NCBI RefSeq assembly: GCF_023913735.1
Contig: NZ_JAMXBH010000009.1
Span: forward strand, 124,001-188,000
Reading direction: 5' to 3'
Source of the DNA: Pseudarthrobacter raffinosi
GTDB taxonomy: Bacteria; Actinomycetota; Actinomycetes; Actinomycetales; Micrococcaceae
Length of the DNA stretch: 64,000 nucleotides
Part shown: piece by piece, positions 16,861 through 25,327 of the stretch
Position numbering within the stretch: the first letter of the stretch is position 1
Layout of the letters: the number at the start of each line of letters is the position of its first letter
Position numbers and translations under genes: made by a program
Notes under the pieces: model-generated
Seen by the model: only the letters and a program-made list of their open reading frames with translations
Databases searched by the model: none
Told to the model about the DNA's origin: nothing

Positions 16861-16888
16861 AGGTATTCGAACATGTATTCGAATACCT
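16861..16888. promoter_or_regulatory. LexA (SOS) box upstream of DUF6504-dnaE2
   Basis: TCGAAC-ATGT-ATTCGA at 16867-16882 matches the actinobacterial LexA consensus TCGAAC-N4-GTTCGA with one mismatch. It is embedded in a longer perfect inverted repeat with 11-bp arms (AGGTATTCGAA and its complement, 6-nt centre). It lies 53-80 bases before the DUF6504 start, so it should place the two-gene cassette under DNA-damage control. Confidence 0.9.
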
Positions 16889-16940
16889 TGCTTTTGCATC
16901 AGCATTTTGCATCAGCTCCGTTCAGTTCCGGGAGGCGCCC

Positions 16941-17276
16941 ATGGGTATGTTCAGCGAGTCCGTGGACGTTGTCTGCACCCCCGCCGGCCAGCCGCTGAAC
17001 CTCCAGTGGGCCGGACGGCACTACACGGTGTGCGCCGAGCCCGTCCGGTGGTATGAACGCCGGCAGTGGTGGGCCGAGGAACGCCGTGCGCCGCTCGGCA
17101 GCGGGCCGGGGCTGGTGGACCACGAAATCTGGCGCGTCCAAGTGCAGGCGGACCCGCGGGGTGCCGGCCCCCGGGATGCAGGAGAGCCGCTCACCCTGGA
17201 CCTGAGCCGGCATACCGGCAGCGGCCGCTGGAGGCTCCTGCGGATCCACGACGCCCTCCGGCCACAAACAGCATGA
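16941..17276 (+). CDS. DUF6504 family protein
   Basis: A 111-aa protein of the DUF6504 type often found beside actinobacterial error-prone polymerase genes. It is Trp/Arg-rich (LQWAGRHYTVCAEPVRWYERRQWW, HEIWRVQVQ, GRWRLLRIHDALRP), resembling a compact beta barrel. Its role is unknown; a link with translesion synthesis is inferred from the LexA box and the four-base ATGA overlap with dnaE2. The ATG is preceded by GGGAGG at ideal spacing. Confidence 0.82.
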   Translation: MGMFSESVDVVCTPAGQPLNLQWAGRHYTVCAEPVRWYERRQWWAEERRAPLGSGPGLVDHEIWRVQVQADPRGAGPRDAGEPLTLDLSRHTGSGRWRLLRIHDALRPQTA

Positions 17277-20200
17277 GCTTCTCCCACCTTCACGTTTCCA
17301 CGGCCTTCAGTGCACACTATGGCGTTGCCTGGCCCGACGAACTGGCCCAGGTTGCCGCCGCGGACGGCGCAACCGCGCTCGCCTGCACGGACAGGGACGG
17401 CCTCTACGGCACCATCAAACACCTCAAAGCCTGCATGGAAGCCGGCATCGACCCCATCGTGGGGGTGGACCTTGCGGTTTTCGACGACGACGGCGACCAC
17501 CGCACCCAGCTCGCCGGCAGGGTGGTGGTGCTCGCCCGCGGCCACAACAACGGGGCGGGCTACCGCGCACTGTGCCGGCTGGTGTCCGATGCCCATGCCC
17601 GCACCTCCGGCAAAGCCGGGGGAGCGGTGCCCGTGGCGGTCACCCGCGCCGAACTCGCCTCCCGCACGCTCGACCCCAAAACCCTGAAACCGGTCCTGAC
17701 GGTCCTGATCGGCCCGGATTCCGACGTTGGACGGGCCATGAGCGGCCGGCGCTACCTCCGTCCGCGCACCCTTTTCAAAAGCTGGCTGGACGCCATGCCC
17801 CCAAGAACCCTGGTGGCGGAAGTCGTTTCCCAGCTCACTGCCCCCGGAGCGCCCCTGAGCACCGCCCACGCAGTACGAATGCTCAAACTCGCGGAAGAAC
17901 ACCACGTACCCGCCGTGCTCACCAACGCTGTCCGCTACTGCGCAGAGGACGGCGCCGCCACAGCTGACGTGCTCGACTCCGCCCGGACGCTGAAGTCCCT
18001 CCCCGAGCTCGCGGCCGAACCGCTGCTCCAGCCCAACGGGCAGGCCTGGCTCAAATCCTCAGCGCAGATGCTTCAGCTCGGCAAGGAAATCATCCGCGCC
18101 GCAGGGTATGGCGCAGCGGACCTCAAACAGCTGATGGCGCAGACCGAGGCGCTCGCCGACTTCTGCCGGATTGACCCGGTGACTGACATGGGCTGGAAGC
18201 AGCCGGTGGTCCCCGAGGCATCGGTCATAGGCATCAGCCGGGACCCGCACGATGAACTGGTGCAGCGCTGTGAGGCCGGGATCAGCAGGCGGTTCCCCGG
18301 AATATCAGGCTCAGCCCACAAGGACATGCGCTCGCGGCTGGAGCACGAGCTGGGAATCATCAGGAACCTCGGGTTTTCCTCCTATTTCCTCACGGTCGCG
18401 GAGGTCTCCCGGATGATCATGGACATGGGGGTCAGGGCAGCCGCCCGCGGTTCCGGGGCCTCCAGCCTGGTCAACTACCTGATTGATGTCAGCCAGGTGG
18501 ACCCCCTGCAACACGACCTGATCTTCGAACGTTTCCTGTCCCGGGACCGGGCCACGTTGCCGGACATCGACATCGACGTCGAAAGCGCCGAACGGCACAA
18601 CGTGTACCGGCGGATCTTTGACCGATTCGGTTCCGAGCGCGTCACGCTGATGAGCATGCAGAACGGGTACCGCGCACGCGGTGCCGTCCGCGACGCCGGG
18701 ATGGCCCTGGGGATGGACGATGACGACGTCGGTGAGATAGCCAAGCAGCTGTGGCGTTTTTCGGCCCGGAAATTCCGTGAGGCACTGGTTGAGAAACCTG
18801 AGCTGCGGGAGTTCGCCGGGCGGGTGGAACAACGGGACTTCGCCGAAAACCAGCAGCTTGACCTGCTGGTGGACCTCACGGAACGGCTGGACCGGCTGCC
18901 CCGTCATATCTCCATGCATCCCTGCGGGGTGATCCTGGGCGATGCCACGCTGCTTGACCGGACCCCTGTGCAGCCCAGCGGGCTGGGGCTGCCCATGAGC
19001 CAGTTCGATAAACACGACATGGATCCCATGGGCATGCTCAAGCTTGATGTCCTGGGGGTCAGGATGCAGAGCGCGATGGCGTTTGCCGTCCGGGAAGTCA
19101 TCCGGATCCATCCTTCCAAAGCGGAAGTGGTGGCGGCAGGGGCCCACCCTGCAGGTCCTGACGGGACCGGGCCGGACTACATCGCCGAGAACGGCCACAT
19201 CGACCTCAACGCCGTGCCGCTGGATGATGAACCAACCTACGAACTGATCCGCAGCACCCACACCCTGGGCTGCTTCCAGATCGAGTCACCCGGCCAGCGT
19301 GAACTGATCGGCAAGCTGGCGCCGCGTGAGTTCAATGACCTCATCATCGACATTTCGCTGTTCCGGCCAGGCCCCATGAAATCGGACATGGTGCGGCCTT
19401 TCCTGGAGCACCGGCACGGCTTCGCGCCGGAGGTGTACCCGCACCCGGACCTGAAACCCGTGCTGCAGGAAACCCATGGCGTCACTGTCTTCCATGAACA
19501 GATCCTGAAAACCTTCCACGTGATGACCGGCTGCGGCCTGGCACGCGCGGATGAGTTCCGCCGGGCGCTCGGCAACGAGGTCCACGAGCTGAAAGTGGAA
19601 GAGTTCTTCCGCAAGGAGGCCCGGGTCAAGGGGTACTCCCCGGAAGTGGTGGACAAGGTCTGGGGGACCCTGAAAGCCTTTGGCAGTTTCGGCTTCTGCA
19701 AGGCGCACGGTGCGGCATTTGCCGTTCCCACCTACCAGTCCGCCTGGCTCAAGACGCACCACCCCGAGGCTTTCCTAGCCGGGCTGTGGGAACACGATCC
19801 CGGAATGTACCCCAAACGGCTGCTGGTGGCCGAGGCCCGCAGGCTGGGCATCCCCATCCTGCCGCTGGACATCAACCGCAGCCAGGCCGAGTACCGGGTG
19901 GAACGGGTGACGGACGGGCCGGACGCCGGCAAGCTGGGGATCAGGCTGAGCCTTAACGGCATCTATGGCCTGTCCGGGACCGAGCTCAAGCGGATTGTCG
20001 CCGGCCAGCCCTACGACTCCCTGGCTGACCTCCGTGCCCGGTCCAGGCTGAGCAAGCCAAGCATCAAAAGGCTCGCCCAGCTGGGTGCCTTTGACTCCCT
20101 GCACCGTGAATCGGGAGGCGCCGCCAACCGCGCAGACCTCGTCCAGCACCTGCAACAGCTCCAGGCCGCGGGCGGTACCCGGAAGGGCCTCGACATCATG

Positions 20201-20761
20201 GACGGGCAGCTGTCCCTGCCGCTGGGGGATGTGGAGCTGCGGAACGTCAAGCCCGGGCTTCCCGCGCCCACCCTGGTGGAAAACGTCCGGGCAGAACTGG
20301 ACCTGATGGCCATTGATGTCAGCGGGCACCTGATGGACAGCCACCGGCCCATGCTGGACCGGCTGGGGGTCACCACTGCAGACAAACTGTTGAGCCTGCG
20401 CAACGGCACCGAGGTGCTGGTGGCCGGGGTGCGCATCGCCACCCAGACACCGCCCATGCGTGGCGGCCGGCGGGTGGTGTTCATCAGCATCGACGATGGC
20501 ACCGGCTGCGTCGACTCCGTGTTTTTCCATGAAGCCCAGGAACAGGCGGGGCTGCTGCTGTTCGGCACCAGGCTGCTGCTGATCCGGGGCACCACCCGGC
20601 GGACAGGTCCCCGGGGAATCAGCCTGAGCGCCAGCATGGCCTGGGACCTGAGCCGGGTGGAATCCCTGCCGTTCGCGGCGGATCGGGTGGAGAGCACCGA
20701 TGTGCCGCATCCTTTGGACGGGATCAGCCGAAGCCTGGCGATTACCGGAATGGGCGGCTGA
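17273..20761 (+). CDS. dnaE2: Error-prone DNA polymerase III alpha subunit DnaE2
   Basis: A C-family polymerase of 1162 aa. The N-terminal PHP domain begins FSHLHVSTAFSAHYG; the polymerase core has RGSGASSLVNYLI and the catalytic aspartates in LPDIDIDVES (about residues 429-437); thumb and fingers follow (DKHDMDPMGMLKLDVLG, LGCFQIESPGQREL, RPGPMKSDMV, FHEQIL, FGSFGFCKAHGAAFA); the C-terminal OB domain carries LVAGVRIATQTPPMRGGRRVVFISIDDGTG. The lack of a C-terminal beta-clamp/tau region and the length fit DnaE2, the mutagenic subunit used with ImuB. Start is the ATG overlapping the DUF6504 stop. No imuA or imuB is nearby. Confidence 0.95.
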   Translation: MSFSHLHVSTAFSAHYGVAWPDELAQVAAADGATALACTDRDGLYGTIKHLKACMEAGIDPIVGVDLAVFDDDGDHRTQLAGRVVVLARGHNNGAGYRALCRLVSDAHARTSGKAGGAVPVAVTRAELASRTLDPKTLKPVLTVLIGPDSDVGRAMSGRRYLRPRTLFKSWLDAMPPRTLVAEVVSQLTAPGAPLSTAHAVRMLKLAEEHHVPAVLTNAVRYCAEDGAATADVLDSARTLKSLPELAAEPLLQPNGQAWLKSSAQMLQLGKEIIRAAGYGAADLKQLMAQTEALADFCRIDPVTDMGWKQPVVPEASVIGISRDPHDELVQRCEAGISRRFPGISGSAHKDMRSRLEHELGIIRNLGFSSYFLTVAEVSRMIMDMGVRAAARGSGASSLVNYLIDVSQVDPLQHDLIFERFLSRDRATLPDIDIDVESAERHNVYRRIFDRFGSERVTLMSMQNGYRARGAVRDAGMALGMDDDDVGEIAKQLWRFSARKFREALVEKPELREFAGRVEQRDFAENQQLDLLVDLTERLDRLPRHISMHPCGVILGDATLLDRTPVQPSGLGLPMSQFDKHDMDPMGMLKLDVLGVRMQSAMAFAVREVIRIHPSKAEVVAAGAHPAGPDGTGPDYIAENGHIDLNAVPLDDEPTYELIRSTHTLGCFQIESPGQRELIGKLAPREFNDLIIDISLFRPGPMKSDMVRPFLEHRHGFAPEVYPHPDLKPVLQETHGVTVFHEQILKTFHVMTGCGLARADEFRRALGNEVHELKVEEFFRKEARVKGYSPEVVDKVWGTLKAFGSFGFCKAHGAAFAVPTYQSAWLKTHHPEAFLAGLWEHDPGMYPKRLLVAEARRLGIPILPLDINRSQAEYRVERVTDGPDAGKLGIRLSLNGIYGLSGTELKRIVAGQPYDSLADLRARSRLSKPSIKRLAQLGAFDSLHRESGGAANRADLVQHLQQLQAAGGTRKGLDIMDGQLSLPLGDVELRNVKPGLPAPTLVENVRAELDLMAIDVSGHLMDSHRPMLDRLGVTTADKLLSLRNGTEVLVAGVRIATQTPPMRGGRRVVFISIDDGTGCVDSVFFHEAQEQAGLLLFGTRLLLIRGTTRRTGPRGISLSASMAWDLSRVESLPFAADRVESTDVPHPLDGISRSLAITGMGG

Positions 20762-20876
20762 GCGGCCGCGGTCCCGTTGGTCGGCCTCCCGGGAACCCGA
20801 TAGCATTGACGATGGCTGGCTGTGGTCCCCGTACGCCGCAAGCTATGAAGCCTAAAACTTTGAATAGGAGACACCC

Positions 20877-22886
20877 GTGTCAGATGCCCAGCAGATCACC
20901 CTCATCGTCGATGGCGAAGAGACCAAGGTGACTACCGGGACAACCGGTGCGGAACTCTTCTTTGAGCGCCGCGATGTTGTTGTTGCCCGCGTCAACGGCG
21001 AGCTGAAGGACCTGGACCAGGAGCTGCCCGAGGGCGCCGAGATCGAGGGCGTCACCATCGATTCCCCGGACGGACTGGACGTACTCCGCCACTCCACCGC
21101 CCACGTCATGGCCCAGGCCGTGCAGCAGCTGCGCCCGGACGCCAAGCTGGGCATCGGCCCGTACATCACCGACGGCTTCTACTTCGACTTCGACGTCGCA
21201 GAACCGTTCACCCCCGAGGACCTCAAGACCCTCGAGAAGATGATGCTCAAGATCGTCAACCAGAACCAGAAGTTCGTCCGCCGCGTGGTCAGCGAGGACG
21301 AGGCCCGCGAGGCCATGAAGAACGAGCCCTACAAGCTCGAACTCCTGGGGAAGAAGAACAACGCCGCCGAAGCCGGCGAGGGCGTCAACGTCGAGGTCGG
21401 CGCCGGCGACATCACCATCTACAACAATGTCGAGCGCAAAGAGGGCACCACGGTCTGGTGCGACCTCTGCCGCGGCCCGCACCTGCCCAACACCAAGCTC
21501 ATCTCCAACGCCTTCGCCCTGACCCGATCCTCCTCCGCGTACTGGCTGGGCAACCAGAAGAACCAGCAGCTGCAGCGCATCTACGGCACCGCCTGGCCCA
21601 CCAAGGAAGCGCTCAAGGCCTACCAGGAGCGCATCGCCGAGGCTGAGCGGCGCGACCACCGCAAGCTCGGCGTCGAACTTGACCTGTTCTCCTTCCCTGA
21701 CGAGCTGGGCTCCGGCCTGCCCGTGTTCCACCCCAAGGGCGGCATTATCCGCAAGGAGATGGAGGACTACTCCCGCCAGCGCCACGTCGACGCCGGCTAC
21801 GAGTTCGTCTACACGCCCCACATCACCAAGGGTCACCTGTACGAAGTCTCGGGCCACCTGGACTGGTACAAGGAGGGCATGTTCCCGGCCATGCATGTGG
21901 ACGCGGAACTCAACGAGGACGGCACCGTGCGCAAGCCCGGCCAGGACTACTACCTGAAGCCGATGAACTGCCCCATGCACAATCTGATCTTCCGCTCGCG
22001 TGGACGGTCCTACCGCGAACTGCCCCTGCGTCTCTTCGAGTTCGGTTCGGTCTACCGGTACGAAAAGTCCGGCGTGGTACACGGCCTGACCCGGGTCCGT
22101 GGCATGACACAGGACGACGCCCACATCTACTGCACCCGCGAGCAGATGAAGGACGAACTCACCAAGACCCTGAAGTTCGTGCTCGACCTGCTGAAGGACT
22201 ACGGCCTGAACGACTTCTACCTGGAGCTGTCCACCAAGGACCCGGAGAAGTACGTCGGCGAAGACGCAGCCTGGGAAGAAGCTACCCGGACACTCGCCGA
22301 AGTGGCCGAGGAATCCGGCCTGGAACTCGTCGCGGATCCGGGCGGCGCGGCCTTCTACGGCCCGAAGATCTCCGTCCAGACCAAGGATGCACTCGGGCGA
22401 ACCTGGCAGATGTCCACCATCCAGCTGGACTTCAACCTCCCGGAACGCTTCGAGCTGGAATTCCAGGCAGCTGACGGCACGCGCCAGCGTCCTGTGATGA
22501 TCCACCGTGCGCTCTTCGGTTCCATCGAGCGGTTCATGGGTGTCCTCACCGAGCACTACGCCGGCGCGTTCCCCGCGTGGCTTTCCCCCGTGCAGGTGGT
22601 GGGCATCCCGGTGGCCGAAACGTTCAACGAATACATGTTCGACGTCGTTGACCAGCTCAAGGCGGCGGGCATCCGCGCAGAGGTGGATACGTCCTCGGAC
22701 AGGTTCCCCAAGAAGATCCGCACCGCCAGCAAGGACAAGATCCCGTTTGTCCTGATCGCCGGCGGCGACGACGCCGAGGCGGGCGCGGTGTCCTTCCGTT
22801 TCCGTGACGGGAGCCAGGACAACGGCGTGCCGGTGGCCGAGGCCGTCAAGCGGATCACGGAAGCCGTCCGTAACCGGACCAGCTAG
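20877..22886 (+). CDS. thrS: Threonine-tRNA ligase
   Basis: A class II aminoacyl-tRNA synthetase of 669 aa charging tRNA-Thr. It has an N-terminal TGS domain ([22 protein letters not shown]), the editing domain with [11 protein letters not shown], the catalytic core with the zinc-binding Cys in MNCPMHNLI, motif 2 around [13 protein letters not shown], and a C-terminal anticodon-binding domain ([15 protein letters not shown]). The GTG start has AGGAGA seven bases upstream. It heads the thrS-HIT-pgsA operon. Confidence 0.97.
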   Translation: MSDAQQITLIVDGEETKVTTGTTGAELFFERRDVVVARVNGELKDLDQELPEGAEIEGVTIDSPDGLDVLRHSTAHVMAQAVQQLRPDAKLGIGPYITDGFYFDFDVAEPFTPEDLKTLEKMMLKIVNQNQKFVRRVVSEDEAREAMKNEPYKLELLGKKNNAAEAGEGVNVEVGAGDITIYNNVERKEGTTVWCDLCRGPHLPNTKLISNAFALTRSSSAYWLGNQKNQQLQRIYGTAWPTKEALKAYQERIAEAERRDHRKLGVELDLFSFPDELGSGLPVFHPKGGIIRKEMEDYSRQRHVDAGYEFVYTPHITKGHLYEVSGHLDWYKEGMFPAMHVDAELNEDGTVRKPGQDYYLKPMNCPMHNLIFRSRGRSYRELPLRLFEFGSVYRYEKSGVVHGLTRVRGMTQDDAHIYCTREQMKDELTKTLKFVLDLLKDYGLNDFYLELSTKDPEKYVGEDAAWEEATRTLAEVAEESGLELVADPGGAAFYGPKISVQTKDALGRTWQMSTIQLDFNLPERFELEFQAADGTRQRPVMIHRALFGSIERFMGVLTEHYAGAFPAWLSPVQVVGIPVAETFNEYMFDVVDQLKAAGIRAEVDTSSDRFPKKIRTASKDKIPFVLIAGGDDAEAGAVSFRFRDGSQDNGVPVAEAVKRITEAVRNRTS

Positions 22887-22906
22887 CGGAAACGGATAAG
22901 AACACG

Positions 22907-23494
22907 GTGCAGGAGAACACAGGCGCAGGCTATCCAGGGGATGCCGGCGTGACAGATGACTTTGAGCTCGCGGGCGTGCCGGATGCTTTCCAGCGCCTGT
23001 GGACTCCGCACCGGATGGCCTACATCAAGGGCGGCCAGCACCAGTTCAAGGGCGAGTTCGACTGTCCCTTCTGCGTGGGTCCGGGCCGGACTGACGAGGA
23101 AGCCCTGATCGTCTACCGGGGGAAGACCAGTTACGTGGTCCTCAACCTGTTTCCCTACAATCCGGGGCACCTCCTGGTCTGCCCGTACCGGCATGTCCCG
23201 GACTACACGGACCTCACGGTGGAAGAGACCGCGGAATTTGCGGAGATCACCCAGACGGCCATGCGGGTCCTGCGCAAGGTGGCGAACCCGGGCGGGTTCA
23301 ACCTCGGCATGAACCAAGGCGTAGTTGGCGGGGCAGGAATCGCCGCGCACCTGCACCAGCACATCGTGCCGCGCTGGGGCGGGGACGGCAACTTCTTCCC
23401 CATCATTGCCCAGACCAAGGCCATCACGCAGACCCTGGATGAAGTCCGCCAGCAGGTTGCAGAGGCCTGGCCCGGGGAGACGGATGCTGAATAG
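22907..23494 (+). CDS. HIT family hydrolase/phosphorylase
   Basis: A 195-aa histidine-triad protein. The nucleotide-binding motif is AHLHQHIVPRW; CPFC (zinc-type pair) lies in EFDCPFCVG; the fold core is YVVLNLFPYNPGHLLVCPYRHV. Members hydrolyse or phosphorolyse Ap4A or similar dinucleotides; Mycobacterium Rv2613c, in the same gene neighbourhood, is an Ap4A phosphorylase. Start is either this GTG or a GTG 42 bases downstream. It overlaps pgsA by 11 bases. Confidence 0.92.
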   Translation: MQENTGAGYPGDAGVTDDFELAGVPDAFQRLWTPHRMAYIKGGQHQFKGEFDCPFCVGPGRTDEEALIVYRGKTSYVVLNLFPYNPGHLLVCPYRHVPDYTDLTVEETAEFAEITQTAMRVLRKVANPGGFNLGMNQGVVGGAGIAAHLHQHIVPRWGGDGNFFPIIAQTKAITQTLDEVRQQVAEAWPGETDAE

Positions 23495-24107
23495 GCATGC
23501 GCGCGGGTTTTTCACCGCGCTTTTCACTCCGCTTGCGCGCTGGCTCCTGAAAATCGGTGTTTCCCCTGATGCTGTGACGGTCATCGGAACCGCCGGCGTG
23601 GTGGTGGGTGCGTTGGTCTTCTACCCCCTCGGCCAGCTCTGGTGGGGGACCCTGTTCATTACCGCGTTCATTTTCTCGGACGTGCTTGACGGCATTATGG
23701 CCCGGCTGCGGGACACTGGCGGCCGCTGGGGAAACTTCCTGGACTCCACCCTGGACAGGATCGCCGACGGCGCGCTGTTCGCGGGTGTGGCCATCTGGTT
23801 CTTCACCGGGGGCGACGATTACGCCATCGCCGTCGCCGCCATGCTGTGCCTCGTTTTGGGCATGGTGGTCTCGTATGCGCGGTCCAAGGCCGAATCCCTT
23901 GGCTTCACGGCGAATGTGGGCATCGCCGAGCGCGCCGAGAGACTGGTTTCGGTGCTCGTGGTCACCGGATTTACCGGCCTGGGATTGCCCCCGGTGGTTC
24001 TTCTGGTGACGCTTGGACTCCTGGCCTTGGCCAGCCTCATCACGATCATCCAGCGCGTAGCCACCGTCCACCGCCAGGCCTTTGCGGAGTCCGCAGCTTC
24101 GGATTAA
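23484..24107 (+). CDS. pgsA: CDP-alcohol phosphatidyltransferase (phosphatidylinositol phosphate synthase type)
   Basis: A 207-aa membrane enzyme that moves the phosphatidyl group from CDP-diacylglycerol to an alcohol phosphate. The CDP-alcohol signature D-x2-DG-x2-AR-x8-G-x3-D-x3-D is present as DVLDGIMARL...GNFLDSTLD at about residues 68-92, followed by several transmembrane helices. Position directly after HIT matches mycobacterial PgsA1, which makes phosphatidylinositol phosphate. The mannosyltransferase and acyltransferase genes that follow pgsA in mycobacteria are absent here. Confidence 0.88.
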   Translation: MLNRHARGFFTALFTPLARWLLKIGVSPDAVTVIGTAGVVVGALVFYPLGQLWWGTLFITAFIFSDVLDGIMARLRDTGGRWGNFLDSTLDRIADGALFAGVAIWFFTGGDDYAIAVAAMLCLVLGMVVSYARSKAESLGFTANVGIAERAERLVSVLVVTGFTGLGLPPVVLLVTLGLLALASLITIIQRVATVHRQAFAESAASD

Positions 24108-24248
24108 GCCTGATTAAGCCCGCCGCCTGCCGTGGGACTAGTATTGTGACTGCCCGGTCAATGGATCCGGCAACCCGGTGCGTGTACTTTCGGTTTCTTG
24201 CCGCCCTCACGCCCGGCGAAGATCATCTATCTACCCATAGGGGTTTTT

Positions 24249-25175
24249 GTGTCTACACCTGATGTAAGCAGCGAAGCCGGTTCGTCCGCGAACAGCGTCA
24301 CGGGCAGCAACCGCGTCAAGCGGGGCATGGCCGAGATGCTCAAGGGCGGCGTCATCATGGACGTCGTCAACGTTGAACAGGCCCGCATCGCCGAAGACGC
24401 CGGTGCCGTTGCAGTGATGGCGCTCGAACGCGTTCCGGCCGATATCCGTGCCCAGGGCGGCGTGTCCCGGATGTCGGACCCGGACATGATCGAGGCGATC
24501 ATCGCAGCCGTGTCCGTCCCGGTCATGGCCAAGGCCCGGATCGGCCACTTCGTGGAGGCCCAGGTCCTGCAGTCGTTGGGCGTGGACTACATTGACGAGT
24601 CCGAGGTCCTGACCCCGGCCGACTACGTCCACCACATCGACAAGTGGAACTTCAAGGTTCCCTTCGTCTGTGGCGCCACGAACCTTGGTGAGGCGCTGCG
24701 CCGCATCAACGAGGGCGCGGCCATGATCCGTTCCAAGGGTGAGGCCGGCACCGGCGACGTCTCCAACGCCACCGGGCACATGCGCCAGATCCGCGCCGAG
24801 ATCGCCAAGCTTGCCGCTCTGCCCGAGGACGAGCTCTACGTCGCGGCCAAGGAACTGCAGGCCCCGTACGAACTGGTCAAGGAAGTTGCCGCGGCCGGTA
24901 AGCTCCCGGTGGTGCTGTTCACCGCGGGCGGCATCGCCACCCCAGCCGACGCTGCGATGATGATGCAGCTCGGCGCTGACGGCGTGTTCGTCGGTTCGGG
25001 CATCTTCAAGTCCGGCAACCCGGCCCAGCGTGCCGCTGCCGTGGTCAAGGCCACCACGTTCTTCGATGACCCCGACGTCATTGCCAAGGCCTCCCGCGGC
25101 CTCGGCGAGGCCATGGTGGGCATCAACGTCGACGAGATCCCGCAGCCGCACCGCCTCTCCGAGCGCGGCTGGTAA
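24249..25175 (+). CDS. pdxS: Pyridoxal 5'-phosphate synthase subunit PdxS
   Basis: A 308-aa TIM barrel that builds PLP from ribose 5-phosphate, glyceraldehyde 3-phosphate and ammonia. Signatures: [50 protein letters not shown] with the catalytic lysine, [17 protein letters not shown], and the C-terminal [14 protein letters not shown]. The GTG start follows AGGGGT. The glutaminase partner PdxT is 5.7 kb downstream, separated by four other genes, unlike the adjacent arrangement of many bacteria. Confidence 0.97.
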   Translation: MSTPDVSSEAGSSANSVTGSNRVKRGMAEMLKGGVIMDVVNVEQARIAEDAGAVAVMALERVPADIRAQGGVSRMSDPDMIEAIIAAVSVPVMAKARIGHFVEAQVLQSLGVDYIDESEVLTPADYVHHIDKWNFKVPFVCGATNLGEALRRINEGAAMIRSKGEAGTGDVSNATGHMRQIRAEIAKLAALPEDELYVAAKELQAPYELVKEVAAAGKLPVVLFTAGGIATPADAAMMMQLGADGVFVGSGIFKSGNPAQRAAAVVKATTFFDDPDVIAKASRGLGEAMVGINVDEIPQPHRLSERGW

Positions 25176-25190
25176 CAACTCCAAAGCAGT

Positions 25191-25235
25191 ACGACGGCGG
25201 CGGGTCACTTTTCGAAGGTGGCCCGCCGCCGTCGT
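25191..25235. terminator. Terminator hairpin after pdxS
   Basis: Arms of 18 bp (25191-25208 and 25218-25235) pair with one G-U and enclose the loop TTTTCGAAG, 16 bases past the pdxS stop. It is a strong GC-rich actinobacterial terminator. Confidence 0.8.
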
Positions 25236-25238
25236 CGG

Positions 25239-25258
25239 TGGTTGAGCCTGTCGAAACC
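25239..25258. repeat. Copy of the dispersed TGGTTGAGCCTGTCGAAACC motif
   Basis: This 20-bp sequence is of the GGTTTCGACAGGCTCAACC type that recurs in intergenic regions of Arthrobacter and related actinobacteria. It sits between the pdxS terminator and hairpin element B. Only one intergenic copy is present in the window. Confidence 0.5.
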
Positions 25259-25260
25259 CC

Positions 25261-25320
25261 ATCGATTGCTCCGTAACCGCCGTTATGGGCCCTCAAAACG
25301 GCTGTTACGGAGCAACCGAT
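25261..25320. repeat. Hairpin element B (24-bp arms, 12-nt loop)
   Basis: Arms 25261-25284 and 25297-25320 differ at two positions. As in element A (669-716), the stem ends in CGTT and AACG around a 12-nt loop; read on the opposite strand the loop is TTGAGGGCCCAT, 8 of 12 identical to element A. The outer arms are unrelated in sequence. It lies between the convergent pdxS and M3 peptidase genes. Confidence 0.75.
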
Positions 25321-25327
25321 GAGGGGG

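Noticed and set aside
20880..22556. Long open frame antisense to thrS
   Set aside because: High-GC codon bias leaves antisense frames open; the product is Val/Gly/Leu-rich with no domain, and thrS is fully supported on the other strand.
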